DNA of 64,000 bases from Gorsachius magnificus (lineage: Eukaryota; Chordata; Aves; Pelecaniformes; Ardeidae), in contig CM067081.1 in assembly GCA_034008185.1 (NCBI GenBank), positions 157,200,258 through 157,264,257 of the forward strand. The letters run 5' to 3'. The position numbers and the translations under genes were made by a program. Within the stretch, counting starts at the first letter, position 1, and each line of letters starts with the position of its first letter. Below are positions 24,901 to 32,600 of the stretch, piece by piece. Below the pieces are notes generated by a model that saw only the letters and a program-made list of their open reading frames with translations, did not search any database and had not been told where the DNA came from.

Positions 24901-27900
24901 TCCAGAGACAATATTCTCCCTCAGAATGAGACGGCGTAGTAAAACTGTCCCTGTATTACAGCATTACTCAGCACTAGAGCAATTGCAGTAGTTACAAGTA
25001 GTAAGATGCAAAGGTGGACATAACTCAGGCTCTTGCAAAATCAGATTGTTATAGTCGGCTGATAAAAAATGTCCGCGAGACGGGTGATGATAATATTCCT
25101 AACCAATGCTGCACTGTTGGCAGGAATGCCTAAAATATGTCCACTATTTTGCTCTTAATAAAGACAAGACCTTGTTCTGAATTACAATGAGCGCAACTTA
25201 TCCTTGCAATCTTTGTCTAGCAAGGCCCAGTGGATGCAGGTAGATCTCATTACCAACGCCTTATGGCTGATACCTTTGCTTTACAGCAGAAATGCTGCTG
25301 TGTTATAAAAAGTAATCATCAGATTTTCCAAATCACTTAATTATTTTAACTATAGCAGGCAAGTTGGAGAAAGATTAACCTGCTGGATCACTGAACATGT
25401 TTGGCATGGTATGAAATCCTCTGATTTCTGTACAGTGCTAATTTACAGTGGTAGCACAACTAGTGCATTGAAGAAACATTAACGATAGTCCAGATGAGAG
25501 TTACCTATTCGATTTTCATCCTTTTGGTAAGAACACAAGACTGGAAGGGATCTCCTTAACTAACAAACCTAGTCCTCTGCCATCACAAGCAATCACATCA
25601 TATGATTGCTTTTGTAAATTTATCAACCTCCATTTTCAAGTACTTTTACCCACTGCTGTGCTCTGTTTCTTTTCTGATACATGGCCAATCTTGTAATTTT
25701 CAGTCCAAATTTATCACCACTTTAAGAGCTACTTTTCCTAAACTTAGTCACAAAGTGTTAATAATGCATGCATCTTCTATTCCTAAACTTAACTTTTAGC
25801 TCATGTTTCCCTGTCAGTAAATCTGATTCTCATATTACATGGAACTGCATACCAGTTTCTGTTCCAAATCATGAATTGCTGTAAATCAACAGTTTCAGTA
25901 AAGCTACACGTGCTTAATTTGTGCTAGTTGTGGAACTGAGTCAACAAGTGGTGAGAAGTAAACAAACAACACAGACTCCAAAGGAACAAAAAAATAAAAC
26001 TGGCAAAATTGAGAAGATTGCAGACTGGCTAAGTGCCGTTTCTCCATTGCAGTGCACAAAAAGATTAGCTTGGCAGTAAATCAGCTCTGCTGTCTCAAAC
26101 TTATAGAAAGTTACTCAAACGGAGACTGATTTCAGTTGCAAGATGGATCTGGTTATTGTGCTATGATCAGTGATTCCTGAGTTACTTCTCCAACGAATGG
26201 TACACGTGTATTGCGTGATTTTTATTCACATCTGGCTCAGACGTGGCAGTTTGCTTGTAGCACATTAACGCATATGCTGTCACCAGTAGAAAGCAGGAGC
26301 CAAACCCACAAGTCAGTCATGCACAGGATTTCTACTAACTAAAAAAAAAAGAAAAGAAATCCCATATGTGGAAGGGCTTACGTGATCAGACCACGAATTC
26401 AATCCTTCATTTTTCATCTTACTTGAAAAATGACAGCTGAGCAGCTGCACGAGATCTTATAGCCACTCTGTGTCTTATTTTGGAAATTCCCCTCAAGCAT
26501 TTTTATGTAAGATGAGTTAGACCTGTGAAAGTGGGAAATCCTTGTAGGAGAATATAAGGTGGACATAACACCCAATTAAAACAGAAAGATCTATAAGATT
26601 ACACAGAAATGAAAAAACAGTTTGGTGGTTTTTTTCCTTATTGAGATGGCACATTTTGGCCAGCGACGTGTACCAGTGATGGTGCATCACCAGTGTTCAT
26701 AAAGAAGCTGTATAAAGGAACCTATTAAAGAACAGTAAACCAACCTTGTTGTTCAACAATATGCTCGAATTGTTATCACTAACACATACAAAGACTAAAC
26801 TTTTTATTGTTGTTTCTTGTCAGTAATGTTAGGATGCTATATTTGATGTCCTTTGCAGTTGTGTGGCTGAGTATAGACATACAACATTCACTGACAGATG
26901 CACAGGAAGGTTAACGGTCATGTAGTATGAGAGTGGATTTTTTGCTGTACTTTTGTAAGATTACCCAGTTCTTAGTTGTGGCAAACGATGCAGCTCAGGT
27001 GGCTTGGAGAAACCTGGCCTTTCTTTTATTATTTTAGTAACCATAGGATAAGGTAGTAGTTATGACAGTGCTACCAAAAGATAAGAATTTAGGAGTTGGT
27101 GCTCACTCTACTGTGATTCTGTTGCTTTCATTGTCTGAACTTTTAATTTCTTCTTTAACCTTCTGTTTTGCTTATATTATAACACAGATTAATATTAATT
27201 CTGTTTCCCTGACTCAAGTGCTCCCAATTTGGATGAAGAAAACAAGATAAAAGTAAGGAGCATAAAACCTGAGAACTACTTGCAGAAGCAGTCTTATCTT
27301 GAATGCTCAACTTGTCTGAAAGCCCACTTTTTTTTCACTGCTTCAGTATGAAAGCACAGATTTAAGTTTAACTTCCCTATTTAAAAATTCTGGCCATATC
27401 ATCTGCTGATACAGAACTGGAATTTATTTTACAATGGCTCATTAAAAGATATGCAGTATTTTAATGTTTGCTTCCATTCTGGTTCTTTTTTTTCTCCAAA
27501 ACACCTAACCAGAAATAAAACTAATAGAATTAAGCACTGCATAGAGAAGCAGCCTGACAAATGCTGGTAACTCACTTGTTAAGTTCTAGTTCCTAAAAAT
27601 GGAAGACAATTCCAAGAGCTACATTTTCTTCTCTCAGAAGAGTCTAATGTTACACAACCTATCCAGAGGAGAATATTTATTGCATAGATAAACTTAATTT
27701 TCTGTTACTGCCTCTTTTGTATGTGTGTCTAAACATTCAATTGGTTATAAGTTTCTAATCCAATTTCTTGAAGGTTAACATTTAGTAACTGCCACTCTGG
27801 TTATGAAGCTTACTATCAAAAAGATTACAGTATTTTATTTGTTCTGTATAAGAATTTAGTGAAGCTAGCAAACATTTTAATGCTTTGCATCTTTTTAAAA

Positions 27901-29028
27901 ATGAATGTAGAATTATGCCTCCTTTGAAAAGCAGTACTGCAACTTTATTTCTATTGCGGATCGCCCTACATGTGCTAAATTCCAGCGCCTCCCAACAGAA
28001 CCCTGTCGTATAGCCACCCATCCTATCTACACATCTACCAGGAATGCGTTCTCATCAGTCATTCATTCTCAATTTTTTGGCACTGCTGATTGCATTTCCA
28101 AAGAGCTTGTGTTAAATCTCTTTAGTCTAACCCCTTTCAGGTTAAGATACCTCAGTAGGACTGTTGTCCTCACACTAAACCAAGCAGTCAAACATGAAAC
28201 AATCTTTGGGAAAGAAAAAAACATCTTCTCCCAGCCTCATTCAGCTTGCCAGACCCACACACCTGGACAATCTGGACTGCACAAGGCTTTGGGGGAGCGG
28301 TTACTTGTAGGAGTTCGGCAGTCTACATATTTAACAGGGCATAAAGAATAGCTTGGAACAAATGCATTGAGCTGTAAAAAACTAAACCATGGGGTGCGGA
28401 GGAATTTAGGCCATTGCCTTCAACCCCGAGCAACCCACCATCCCAGAGCTAGGAACTGGCCATGAGAAGGTCACAAACTAAACATTCTTCCTAGGCCAAA
28501 GCGTGGGGCTTCTCCCCGGCACTGGGAATGGACTCGGTCCTTCCTAACCAAGAAGGCAACCTTCAGCTTCTCCCAGGGCAAATCCAGCGCGAGGGAGGCA
28601 GCGAACGGCCACACTCACATTGTTCTCGACACGCGATTACCGGGGATTGTCACAGCATCGCGGGTGCCTGTTCCCTGCAGCTCCCAGGCACATCCCTGCA
28701 AGATGCAGCGCCCAGATGATGGCTGCGATCCCGCCCGCAGACCAGCCGGGCAAGGTGCTGCTTCTGCACCCAAAACCAAGCCGGCTCCCGAGCCCTCCCG
28801 ACCTTCCCGTGCCTGTACGCGCTTTACTAAAACCCGGGCAGAGACAATAGGCACCGCTCCCCATGCCCCCTCCCGCCACTTCCCCCTTCTTGCTCGGCCC
28901 CTGGCTGCCCTCCGCCCGGGGCGGCACGGCACGGCCCGGGGCCCCACGTCCCCCGCTGCCCGCCCCGCCCCACTCACCGCGGCCGTCGTGCAGATGCCCC
29001 GCAGCAGCCGGGGGGCTGTCCGCAGCAT
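195..29028 (-). CDS. ALDH1L2: ALDH1L2, mitochondrial 10-formyltetrahydrofolate dehydrogenase (5' 14 coding exons; 3' part outside window)
   Basis: The enzyme oxidises 10-formyl-THF to THF and CO2 and makes NADPH in the mitochondrial matrix. Fourteen coding exons (195-265, 986-1136, 3119-3246, 4374-4493, 5243-5390, 6179-6270, 7659-7784, 8184-8318, 9391-9480, 11057-11158, 12024-12189, 16079-16313, 18528-18669, 28978-29028) join in frame to 1,757 nt, about 586 of the roughly 923 residues usual for the family. In order they give an Arg-rich presequence, the formyl hydrolase domain (His128 in [10 protein letters not shown] and Asp164 in WADDGLDTG, matching His106 and Asp142 of ALDH1L1), the formyltransferase C-terminal domain, an acyl-carrier-like domain with Ser375, and the N-terminal half of the aldehyde dehydrogenase domain. 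The ALDH catalytic Cys and Glu lie off the left edge. The leader peptide and WASHC4 next door favour ALDH1L2 over cytosolic ALDH1L1. Intron 13 has a GC donor. No frameshift or stop is seen. Confidence 0.97.
266..985 (-). other. ALDH1L2 intron 13, GC-AG class
   Basis: 720 bp with donor GCAAGT and acceptor TTTTAG. Holds a short A run near 935-950 and nothing else I recognise. Confidence 0.85.
986..1136 (-). CDS. ALDH1L2: ALDH1L2 coding exon 13 (GC splice donor)
   Basis: Residues 512-562, with [20 protein letters not shown] and [16 protein letters not shown] nucleotide-binding half. The exon must end at CAG to join exon 14 (Gly-Ala-Thr-Ile) in frame. The bases there are CAG|GCAAGT, so the donor is GC rather than GT. 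Confidence 0.95.
1137..3118 (-). other. ALDH1L2 intron 12
   Basis: About 2 kb, AT-rich. No repeat family or exon recognised. Frames of 60-90 codons here have no protein resemblance. Confidence 0.7.
3119..3246 (-). CDS. ALDH1L2: ALDH1L2 coding exon 12
   Basis: Residues 470-512, including [20 protein letters not shown] and [14 protein letters not shown] of the ALDH N-terminal region. Acceptor GACAG, donor CAG|GTAAGT. Confidence 0.96.
4374..4493 (-). CDS. ALDH1L2: ALDH1L2 coding exon 11
   Basis: Residues 430-469, the start of the aldehyde dehydrogenase domain: [20 protein letters not shown] and TINPADGS. Acceptor CTTAG. The donor is TCA|GTGATT, a weak match; a stop follows in frame if it is not spliced, and exon 12 joins in phase 0. 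Confidence 0.93.
5243..5390 (-). CDS. ALDH1L2: ALDH1L2 coding exon 10
   Basis: Residues 380-429: end of the carrier domain ([20 protein letters not shown]) and the linker [13 protein letters not shown]. Acceptor TTTAG, donor TAT|GTAAGA. Confidence 0.96.
6179..6270 (-). CDS. ALDH1L2: ALDH1L2 coding exon 9 (phosphopantetheine site)
   Basis: Residues 350-380 of the acyl-carrier-like domain: [19 protein letters not shown] then ASSMHVV. Ser375 is the expected 4'-phosphopantetheine attachment serine. The residue two after it is His, where I recall Asp in human ALDH1L1 and ALDH1L2. Acceptor ATTAG, donor CAG|GTAAAA; the Arg codon is split with exon 10. Confidence 0.95.
7659..7784 (-). CDS. ALDH1L2: ALDH1L2 coding exon 8
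   Basis: Residues 308-349, [19 protein letters not shown] followed by an acidic stretch ([11 protein letters not shown]) that leads into the carrier domain. Acceptor TTTCAG, donor AGG|GTAATT. Confidence 0.96.
8184..8318 (-). CDS. ALDH1L2: ALDH1L2 coding exon 7
   Basis: Residues 263-307, with [15 protein letters not shown] and [17 protein letters not shown] of the formyltransferase C-terminal domain. Acceptor TTTTAG, donor ATG|GTAAGT. Confidence 0.96.
9391..9480 (-). CDS. ALDH1L2: ALDH1L2 coding exon 6
   Basis: Residues 233-262, [19 protein letters not shown] then [11 protein letters not shown], the start of the formyltransferase C-terminal domain. Acceptor CCTAG, donor CAG|GTATGA, phase 0 at both ends. 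Confidence 0.96.
9481..12023 (-). other. ALDH1L2 introns 5 and 4
   Basis: Introns at 9481-11056 and 11159-12023. An 18-T run at 10465-10482; otherwise no recognised element. Confidence 0.65.
11057..11158 (-). CDS. ALDH1L2: ALDH1L2 coding exon 5
   Basis: Residues 199-232, starting [18 protein letters not shown] and ending in QKKENAE. This is the link from the hydrolase domain to the formyltransferase C-terminal domain. Acceptor CTTAG, donor GAG|GTAGTG, both ends phase 0. Confidence 0.95.
12024..12189 (-). CDS. ALDH1L2: ALDH1L2 coding exon 4 (hydrolase catalytic Asp)
   Basis: Residues 143-198. Contains [19 protein letters not shown]; Asp164 matches the catalytic Asp142 of ALDH1L1. Continues through [20 protein letters not shown]. 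Acceptor GTCCAG, donor ATG|GTATGT. Confidence 0.97.
13848..14216 (-). mobile_element. 5'-truncated CR1 LINE, 3' end only
   Basis: The plus strand starts with the CR1 3' signature (CATAGAATTG after ATCATAAAATC), then GGTTGGAAAAAACC and the conserved CR1 tail. Read on the minus strand it encodes the last residues of CR1 ORF2, from [12 protein letters not shown] through [16 protein letters not shown] and [11 protein letters not shown] to a stop. It belongs to the same subfamily type ([11 protein letters not shown]) as the copy at 58.1 kb. It lies in ALDH1L2 intron 3, sense to the gene. Confidence 0.95.
14217..15000 (-). mobile_element. Ancient, decayed CR1-like LINE fragment
   Basis: Minus-strand similarity to the CR1/L3 reverse transcriptase is still visible. 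At about 14,790-14,870 there is a degraded form of the phrase encoding GNYRPVTL. At about 14,480-14,620 there is a degraded GAGCTGG...AGAAAAGG...AAGATG block, and about 14,250-14,340 resembles the L3-type ending. All frames are closed. Decayed sequence may run to about 15,600. The young CR1 at 13,848-14,216 abuts its 3' side. Confidence 0.6.
16079..16313 (-). CDS. ALDH1L2: ALDH1L2 coding exon 3 (hydrolase catalytic His)
   Basis: Residues 65-143. Carries [16 protein letters not shown] and the catalytic motif [12 protein letters not shown]. His128 corresponds to His106 of ALDH1L1, the hydrolase catalytic histidine. Acceptor CCTCAG, donor ACTG|GTGAGT; the Trp codon is split with exon 4. Confidence 0.97.
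16314..18527 (-). other. ALDH1L2 intron 2
   Basis: 2.2 kb, AT-rich, with a 16-A run at 17,872-17,887 and a T run near 17,366-17,380. No element recognised. Confidence 0.7.
18528..18669 (-). CDS. ALDH1L2: ALDH1L2 coding exon 2
   Basis: Residues 18-65. Contains [17 protein letters not shown] and [15 protein letters not shown], the first strand and nucleotide-fold start of the formyl hydrolase domain. Acceptor TTACCAG, donor TTGG|GTAAGT, ends phase 1. About 10.3 kb of intron separates it from exon 1. Confidence 0.97.
18902..18929 (+). repeat. T28 tract at the 5' boundary of the CR1
   Basis: 28 consecutive T bases lie between intron sequence (TGTCACTGA) and the first CR1 base block (CGGCGAAAACACCG). 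Confidence 0.95.
19042..19073 (+). repeat. C-rich CCCCCCA repeats in the CR1 5' leader
   Basis: Repeated runs of six to seven C separated by A. This is simple sequence within the element's 5' region. Confidence 0.8.
19161..20275 (+). pseudogene. CR1 ORF1 (nucleic-acid-binding/esterase-like protein), frameshifted
   Basis: The N-terminal part lies in the frame starting at 19,161: ASTQTGV, a Cys/His cluster (CRECH, CIRH, CLLC) and a charged helix ([13 protein letters not shown]), ending at a TAG at 19,498-19,500. The remainder lies in another frame to 20,275. It has the SGNH-type first block [12 protein letters not shown] and the C-terminal block [12 protein letters not shown], where related CR1 proteins have a His before LS. 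The frame change falls between about 19,430 and 19,520, close to a C run. No in-frame ATG is visible at the 5' end. Confidence 0.8.
20278..23360 (+). pseudogene. CR1 ORF2 (endonuclease and reverse transcriptase), two stops and one frameshift
   Basis: The endonuclease begins at the ATG at 20,539 ([13 protein letters not shown]) and keeps [17 protein letters not shown] and CSDHVLVEL, the active-site blocks of the AP-endonuclease fold. Reverse transcriptase follows with [39 protein letters not shown] and FADD at 22,507-22,518. Breaks: TAA at 21,946-21,948, TAG at 22,156-22,158, and one base missing next to 22,830 relative to the copy at 36.2 kb. After that the frame shifts and the C-terminus runs to about 23,360. 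Confidence 0.9.
23394..28589 (-). other. ALDH1L2 intron 1, distal part
   Basis: About 5.2 kb of mostly AT-rich DNA between the CR1 and the ALDH1L2 promoter island. I see no exon, RNA gene or recognisable repeat. Frames up to 80 codons have no protein resemblance. Confidence 0.65.
28978..29028 (-). CDS. ALDH1L2: ALDH1L2 coding exon 1 (start codon, mitochondrial presequence)
   Basis: Residues 1-17, beginning [11 protein letters not shown]: several Arg, no acidic residue, typical of a mitochondrial targeting peptide and like the MLRRG start of human ALDH1L2. The ATG has A at -3. The frame stays open upstream, so the start rests on homology and the leader pattern. Donor GCG|GTGAGT, phase 0. Confidence 0.9.
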
Positions 29029-29087
29029 CTTGCGGCGCGCCGCCGGGCCCCCGGCTCCCTCGGCCGCCCGGCGAAGACCGAGCCGGC

Positions 29088-29108
29088 ACGGCGGCGGCGG
29101 CGGCGGCG
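29088..29108 (-). repeat. CCG/CGG trinucleotide repeat in ALDH1L2 5' UTR
   Basis: About six CGG units on the plus strand (CCG on the transcript strand), 60-80 nt upstream of the ALDH1L2 ATG. They are translatable only in frames upstream of the start. Confidence 0.85.
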
Positions 29109-29539
29109 ACGGACCGCCTCGTCTGATGCAACCCGCGCCGATGCTGCTGGCGCCCCGCCGGAGCGTGCATCCGCGGCCGCGGCGGCGCGCCCCCGCTCGG
29201 GCCCGCGGGGACCGGCGCGGCGGGCGGAGGGGGGAGCCCCGCACCTGCCGCTCCCGCCGCCGCCCCGCCCCCGTGGCGGCCGCACGGCGGGACCGGCGCC
29301 GGGGAGGGGGCTGGGAGCCGCGCAAGCGCCTCTGCCCCAACCCCTCCCGGCTGCCCCCCGCCAGGCGCGGGCCCCCGGAGGCGGGCTGTGCCCTCCCGCT
29401 GCTGCCCGCGGGGGACGGGGGTAGGGACGGGCGGGGCTGCCGGCCCGCCAGGACACCGGTCGCGGCCGCCGGGCGGCTTTTGTGGCCCGAGGCGGCCCCC
29501 CCCGCCCGCTCACAGCCCCGGAGGCGGCAGGGCCCGTAC

Positions 29540-29640
29540 CTGCAGCTCGGTCCCCTCTCCCGAGGCTCTCGGCGGGACGTTCACGGGAATCTGCTGCGAC
29601 AGTCGGAAGATGGTGTAGGTGATCGACGTTAATTTTTGGC
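29540..29640 (-). other. Possible upstream exon (non-coding or alternative first exon) at the ALDH1L2 island edge
   Basis: On the minus strand, TTTTTGCAG at 29641 and GCAG|GTACGG at 29540 bracket 101 nt of GC-rich sequence with two open frames. It resembles no protein I know. It could be part of an alternative ALDH1L2 leader, a promoter-associated transcript, or chance. Splice-site pattern only. Confidence 0.2.
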
Positions 29641-32600
29641 CTGCAAAAATGACAGCAATGAGGTTAAAAAGCATGAATGGCTTTCTGGAAATCCGGATCG
29701 CCAACATTGCCCGGTATTTTTAAAGCAGTTCATTCTACTCGATAATTAAAAAAAAAATCTTCTAGCCTTTGAGGTCATCTATTAAATATGTTTCAACCTC
29801 AATGTTTTTCTAAAGTCACAACAAAATTCTTGTCAGAGGTATGCAGAAGATCTTGAAAATACAAAATCAGAAGGCAAATGAAAATGGTCCCAAAAGGGGT
29901 ATGAATAGCAAACCCAAAAGTAGACAGCACGGTAGTAGTATAAGCATCATTGCAAACTGGGTCAGGTTTAAACCCCAGCAACGCTTGAAGAACAAGGGTG
30001 GGTAAAAGGCTGAAATAGCCTCCGTTCCCATCAAGAAAATAAGGAAGGAAGAAATGAAGGAGTTGGTCATCACATGGCCAAATTGTGAACCACATCAGAG
30101 GCAACACTTAAGCCAAATTTATGACCGGCAGAGATCTTGCTACAGTAGAAAATACAGTAGACAAAGTCTTGCCTAGCACTTGCAAACATCCATATCTCAA
30201 TGGGTTTTTTGATGCCCTCCTGTAAACAAAGTGCAACAGTAATCCCCAGGGTTTAATTCCAAGGCCCCACGTCTTCTTGGTACCTCAGATGCTCAGCTAC
30301 ACCCGAGGGGACGTGGCAAGGAGAGGCACTGCAAGAGGTAAACTGTGCCCGTCCCACAGTATGTCACAATTCCCCCATGGAGTAAAGTTAGGCCAGGGTT
30401 TGCATTATGACTCCCATAACATAATTCATTCCCTGATTTACTCCTGTGTAGCAAAATGATAGCCTGCCCTTTCTTCAAGGCTCTTGGCAGTCCCGTAAGT
30501 GTAGCTGGCGTCGAGTGGAATCAACAGAAATTATAATAAAAACTTTTTAATTAAAATAAACCACTGGACTTTGCTTTTATAGTGAAAATTCAACAAAGAA
30601 AATCACTAGTCCATGTCTATAACTTCCTCTCTCTGGGGTGAAAAACCTAGGAGAGTCCTTGGTCCACTTCGGTGAAGATTCTTTTCCTGAAGTGTTCACT
30701 TGGAGTATGTGCTCATTTATTAAATTATGGAATAGTCAACCAAGGGAATTAGTGAGTTTCTTTGTTCTGAGACATTAAAAACTGAACCAGCAGAATTCAT
30801 CAAAAAGTCCCATTAATGAGGAGGGACAACGTGTTTACACAAGCGGTTCCTTCTCTAGTATCTGTGGTACCATGGGTTTAAAAAGAATGATGTACAGTAA
30901 TTCCAGATTTTCATTAAGAAGGCTAAAAGATGTTGCTTTGTGGCTTATTTTTTAAATAGTATATATTCTGTTGTTACTGGCTACTCCTATGGGTATGTGG
31001 CCTCAGATCTTCTAATTATCTCATATAAAATCTACCAAATTTCATTGTTAAAAGTGTTTTTTAAAAATACTCCCTCTTTAAATTATACAATAAAACATTA
31101 AAACCCATAATTTTGTTGGACTAAAAGGCATCATTTAACTACTACAGGGACCACTGGTCAGAAATGCCTGTTGTTAATCTTCCCTTGGCATTAGCAGTTT
31201 CTTTAAGAATGACTAATAATTGCACAGTTTGATAGGTCATGTTGTAGCAATATGGGGACTATACACGCGCTTGCGTAAGACAGTCGTGCAACTGACCAAA
31301 GCCACTATGTGCTCGAATAAAAAGCACAGATGTCTAGTCCTTACTACAGGAACTATTTCACTACCTCAGACAGTAAGAGGGATCAGTGTATGTATAGTCT
31401 TCCTATGACTTGACGGAGTTCACAAATTCCATATGATAGTGAAAACCAACTCCTACTATAAAAGCTGGCATCAATTGGTCCTGTAATGCGAAGTCTGGAC
31501 CTGGATTCAAGCGTTGCTGGAGGTCACGAAACTCAAAATCCTGGTTCATGATCCAAAATCCTCTCCAACTAGAACACCACAGACTTGGCATTTAACCATT
31601 GACACACAGGCTCACGGCAAAATACCTGGTTTTCCTAAGCAAGCAATTTGTAATGACTTCTGGCTCTGTTCGTTACACACACACACAACATAGACAATAC
31701 AACAATGCACATATAAAGCACCAGGGATTTAATTAGTCAGCACGTGTAAAGCATCATGATTTTAATTAGTCGGCATACCTTCATCTCCAAAACACACCTC
31801 CCAACCTGTTGAGACAATAATATATCTCCATTTACTTCACAGACTCCTAAAATGTTAGGTGACAAAAGGGAAAAATCACAAGAGAAGGTGTCCATTGTCA
31901 GCAGGCTCAGGGGATAAAGAAGAGCTGGGGAGTAAGACGTGGGCTTTACTTTAGATTTCATAGTAATGAGAGGGGCAGGGAGACGAAAAGGGATAAGGGT
32001 GTGCTAAACCCCATGCGAGGATGGTATCTGCATACCATCATCTTCTTCCATATGATCAGAGTGATGAACTCATCTGCATGGATTTCAACAACCATTTAAC
32101 AAATTGGCTATTTAGAATTTCAAGGGTCAGTGTAAACATTTACAGTCAATTCAAATCGTACAGGTTTTGTCAACCAGAAAATGATTCGGTTGACCTGTCT
32201 GCCTGAGGATGACCAATAGGTCTTGAGTGACACAGTAAACTCCCACATCAGCGTTAAATATAATAATGGTTACAATGCACTCCCGCAGGCTTTATGTTGT
32301 TTGGAAAAAGTGGCATAAAGTATTCCCCACTGATTTCTGTATCCCAGTCAGAAAAGTACCTTGCAAATTGTCAAAGTTTCATGTTAATCTGGGGAGAAAT
32401 CCTAGCTCCAGTGGTATCAGTGTAAATTTATGCCATTGGTTTGGAGCACGTTTTATACAATAAGTTTTCTCTCTTGATTTTTTCCTTCCAGTTCTGGTCC
32501 TTGGTTCTTAAAGCCAAAGTTCAGCTTTGCCAAGACCTGCAATTATCCATAGTAAGCTTTCCAGTATGGGCTTCCCCCTTTCTGTTCCCTAATTTTCCAA

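Larger units (their letters stand above)
28590..29620 (-). promoter_or_regulatory. ALDH1L2: GC-rich CpG-island promoter and 5' UTR of ALDH1L2
   Basis: A very GC- and CpG-rich block flanking coding exon 1, in contrast to AT-rich DNA on both sides. It has repeated GGGGCGG and CCGCCC boxes and no clear TATA box. This is the expected promoter type for a broadly expressed metabolic gene. The long frames on both strands here are by-products of GC content. The transcription start is not determined. Confidence 0.8.

Noticed and set aside
28615..29632. Long frames of 177-322 codons on both strands in the ALDH1L2 island
   Set aside because: Same GC-content effect; only the 17 codons of ALDH1L2 exon 1 have homology support.
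29799..30107. 102-codon hydrophobic minus-strand frame upstream of ALDH1L2
   Set aside because: No recognisable family and no clear gene structure; hydrophobic frames of this size occur by chance in AT-rich DNA.
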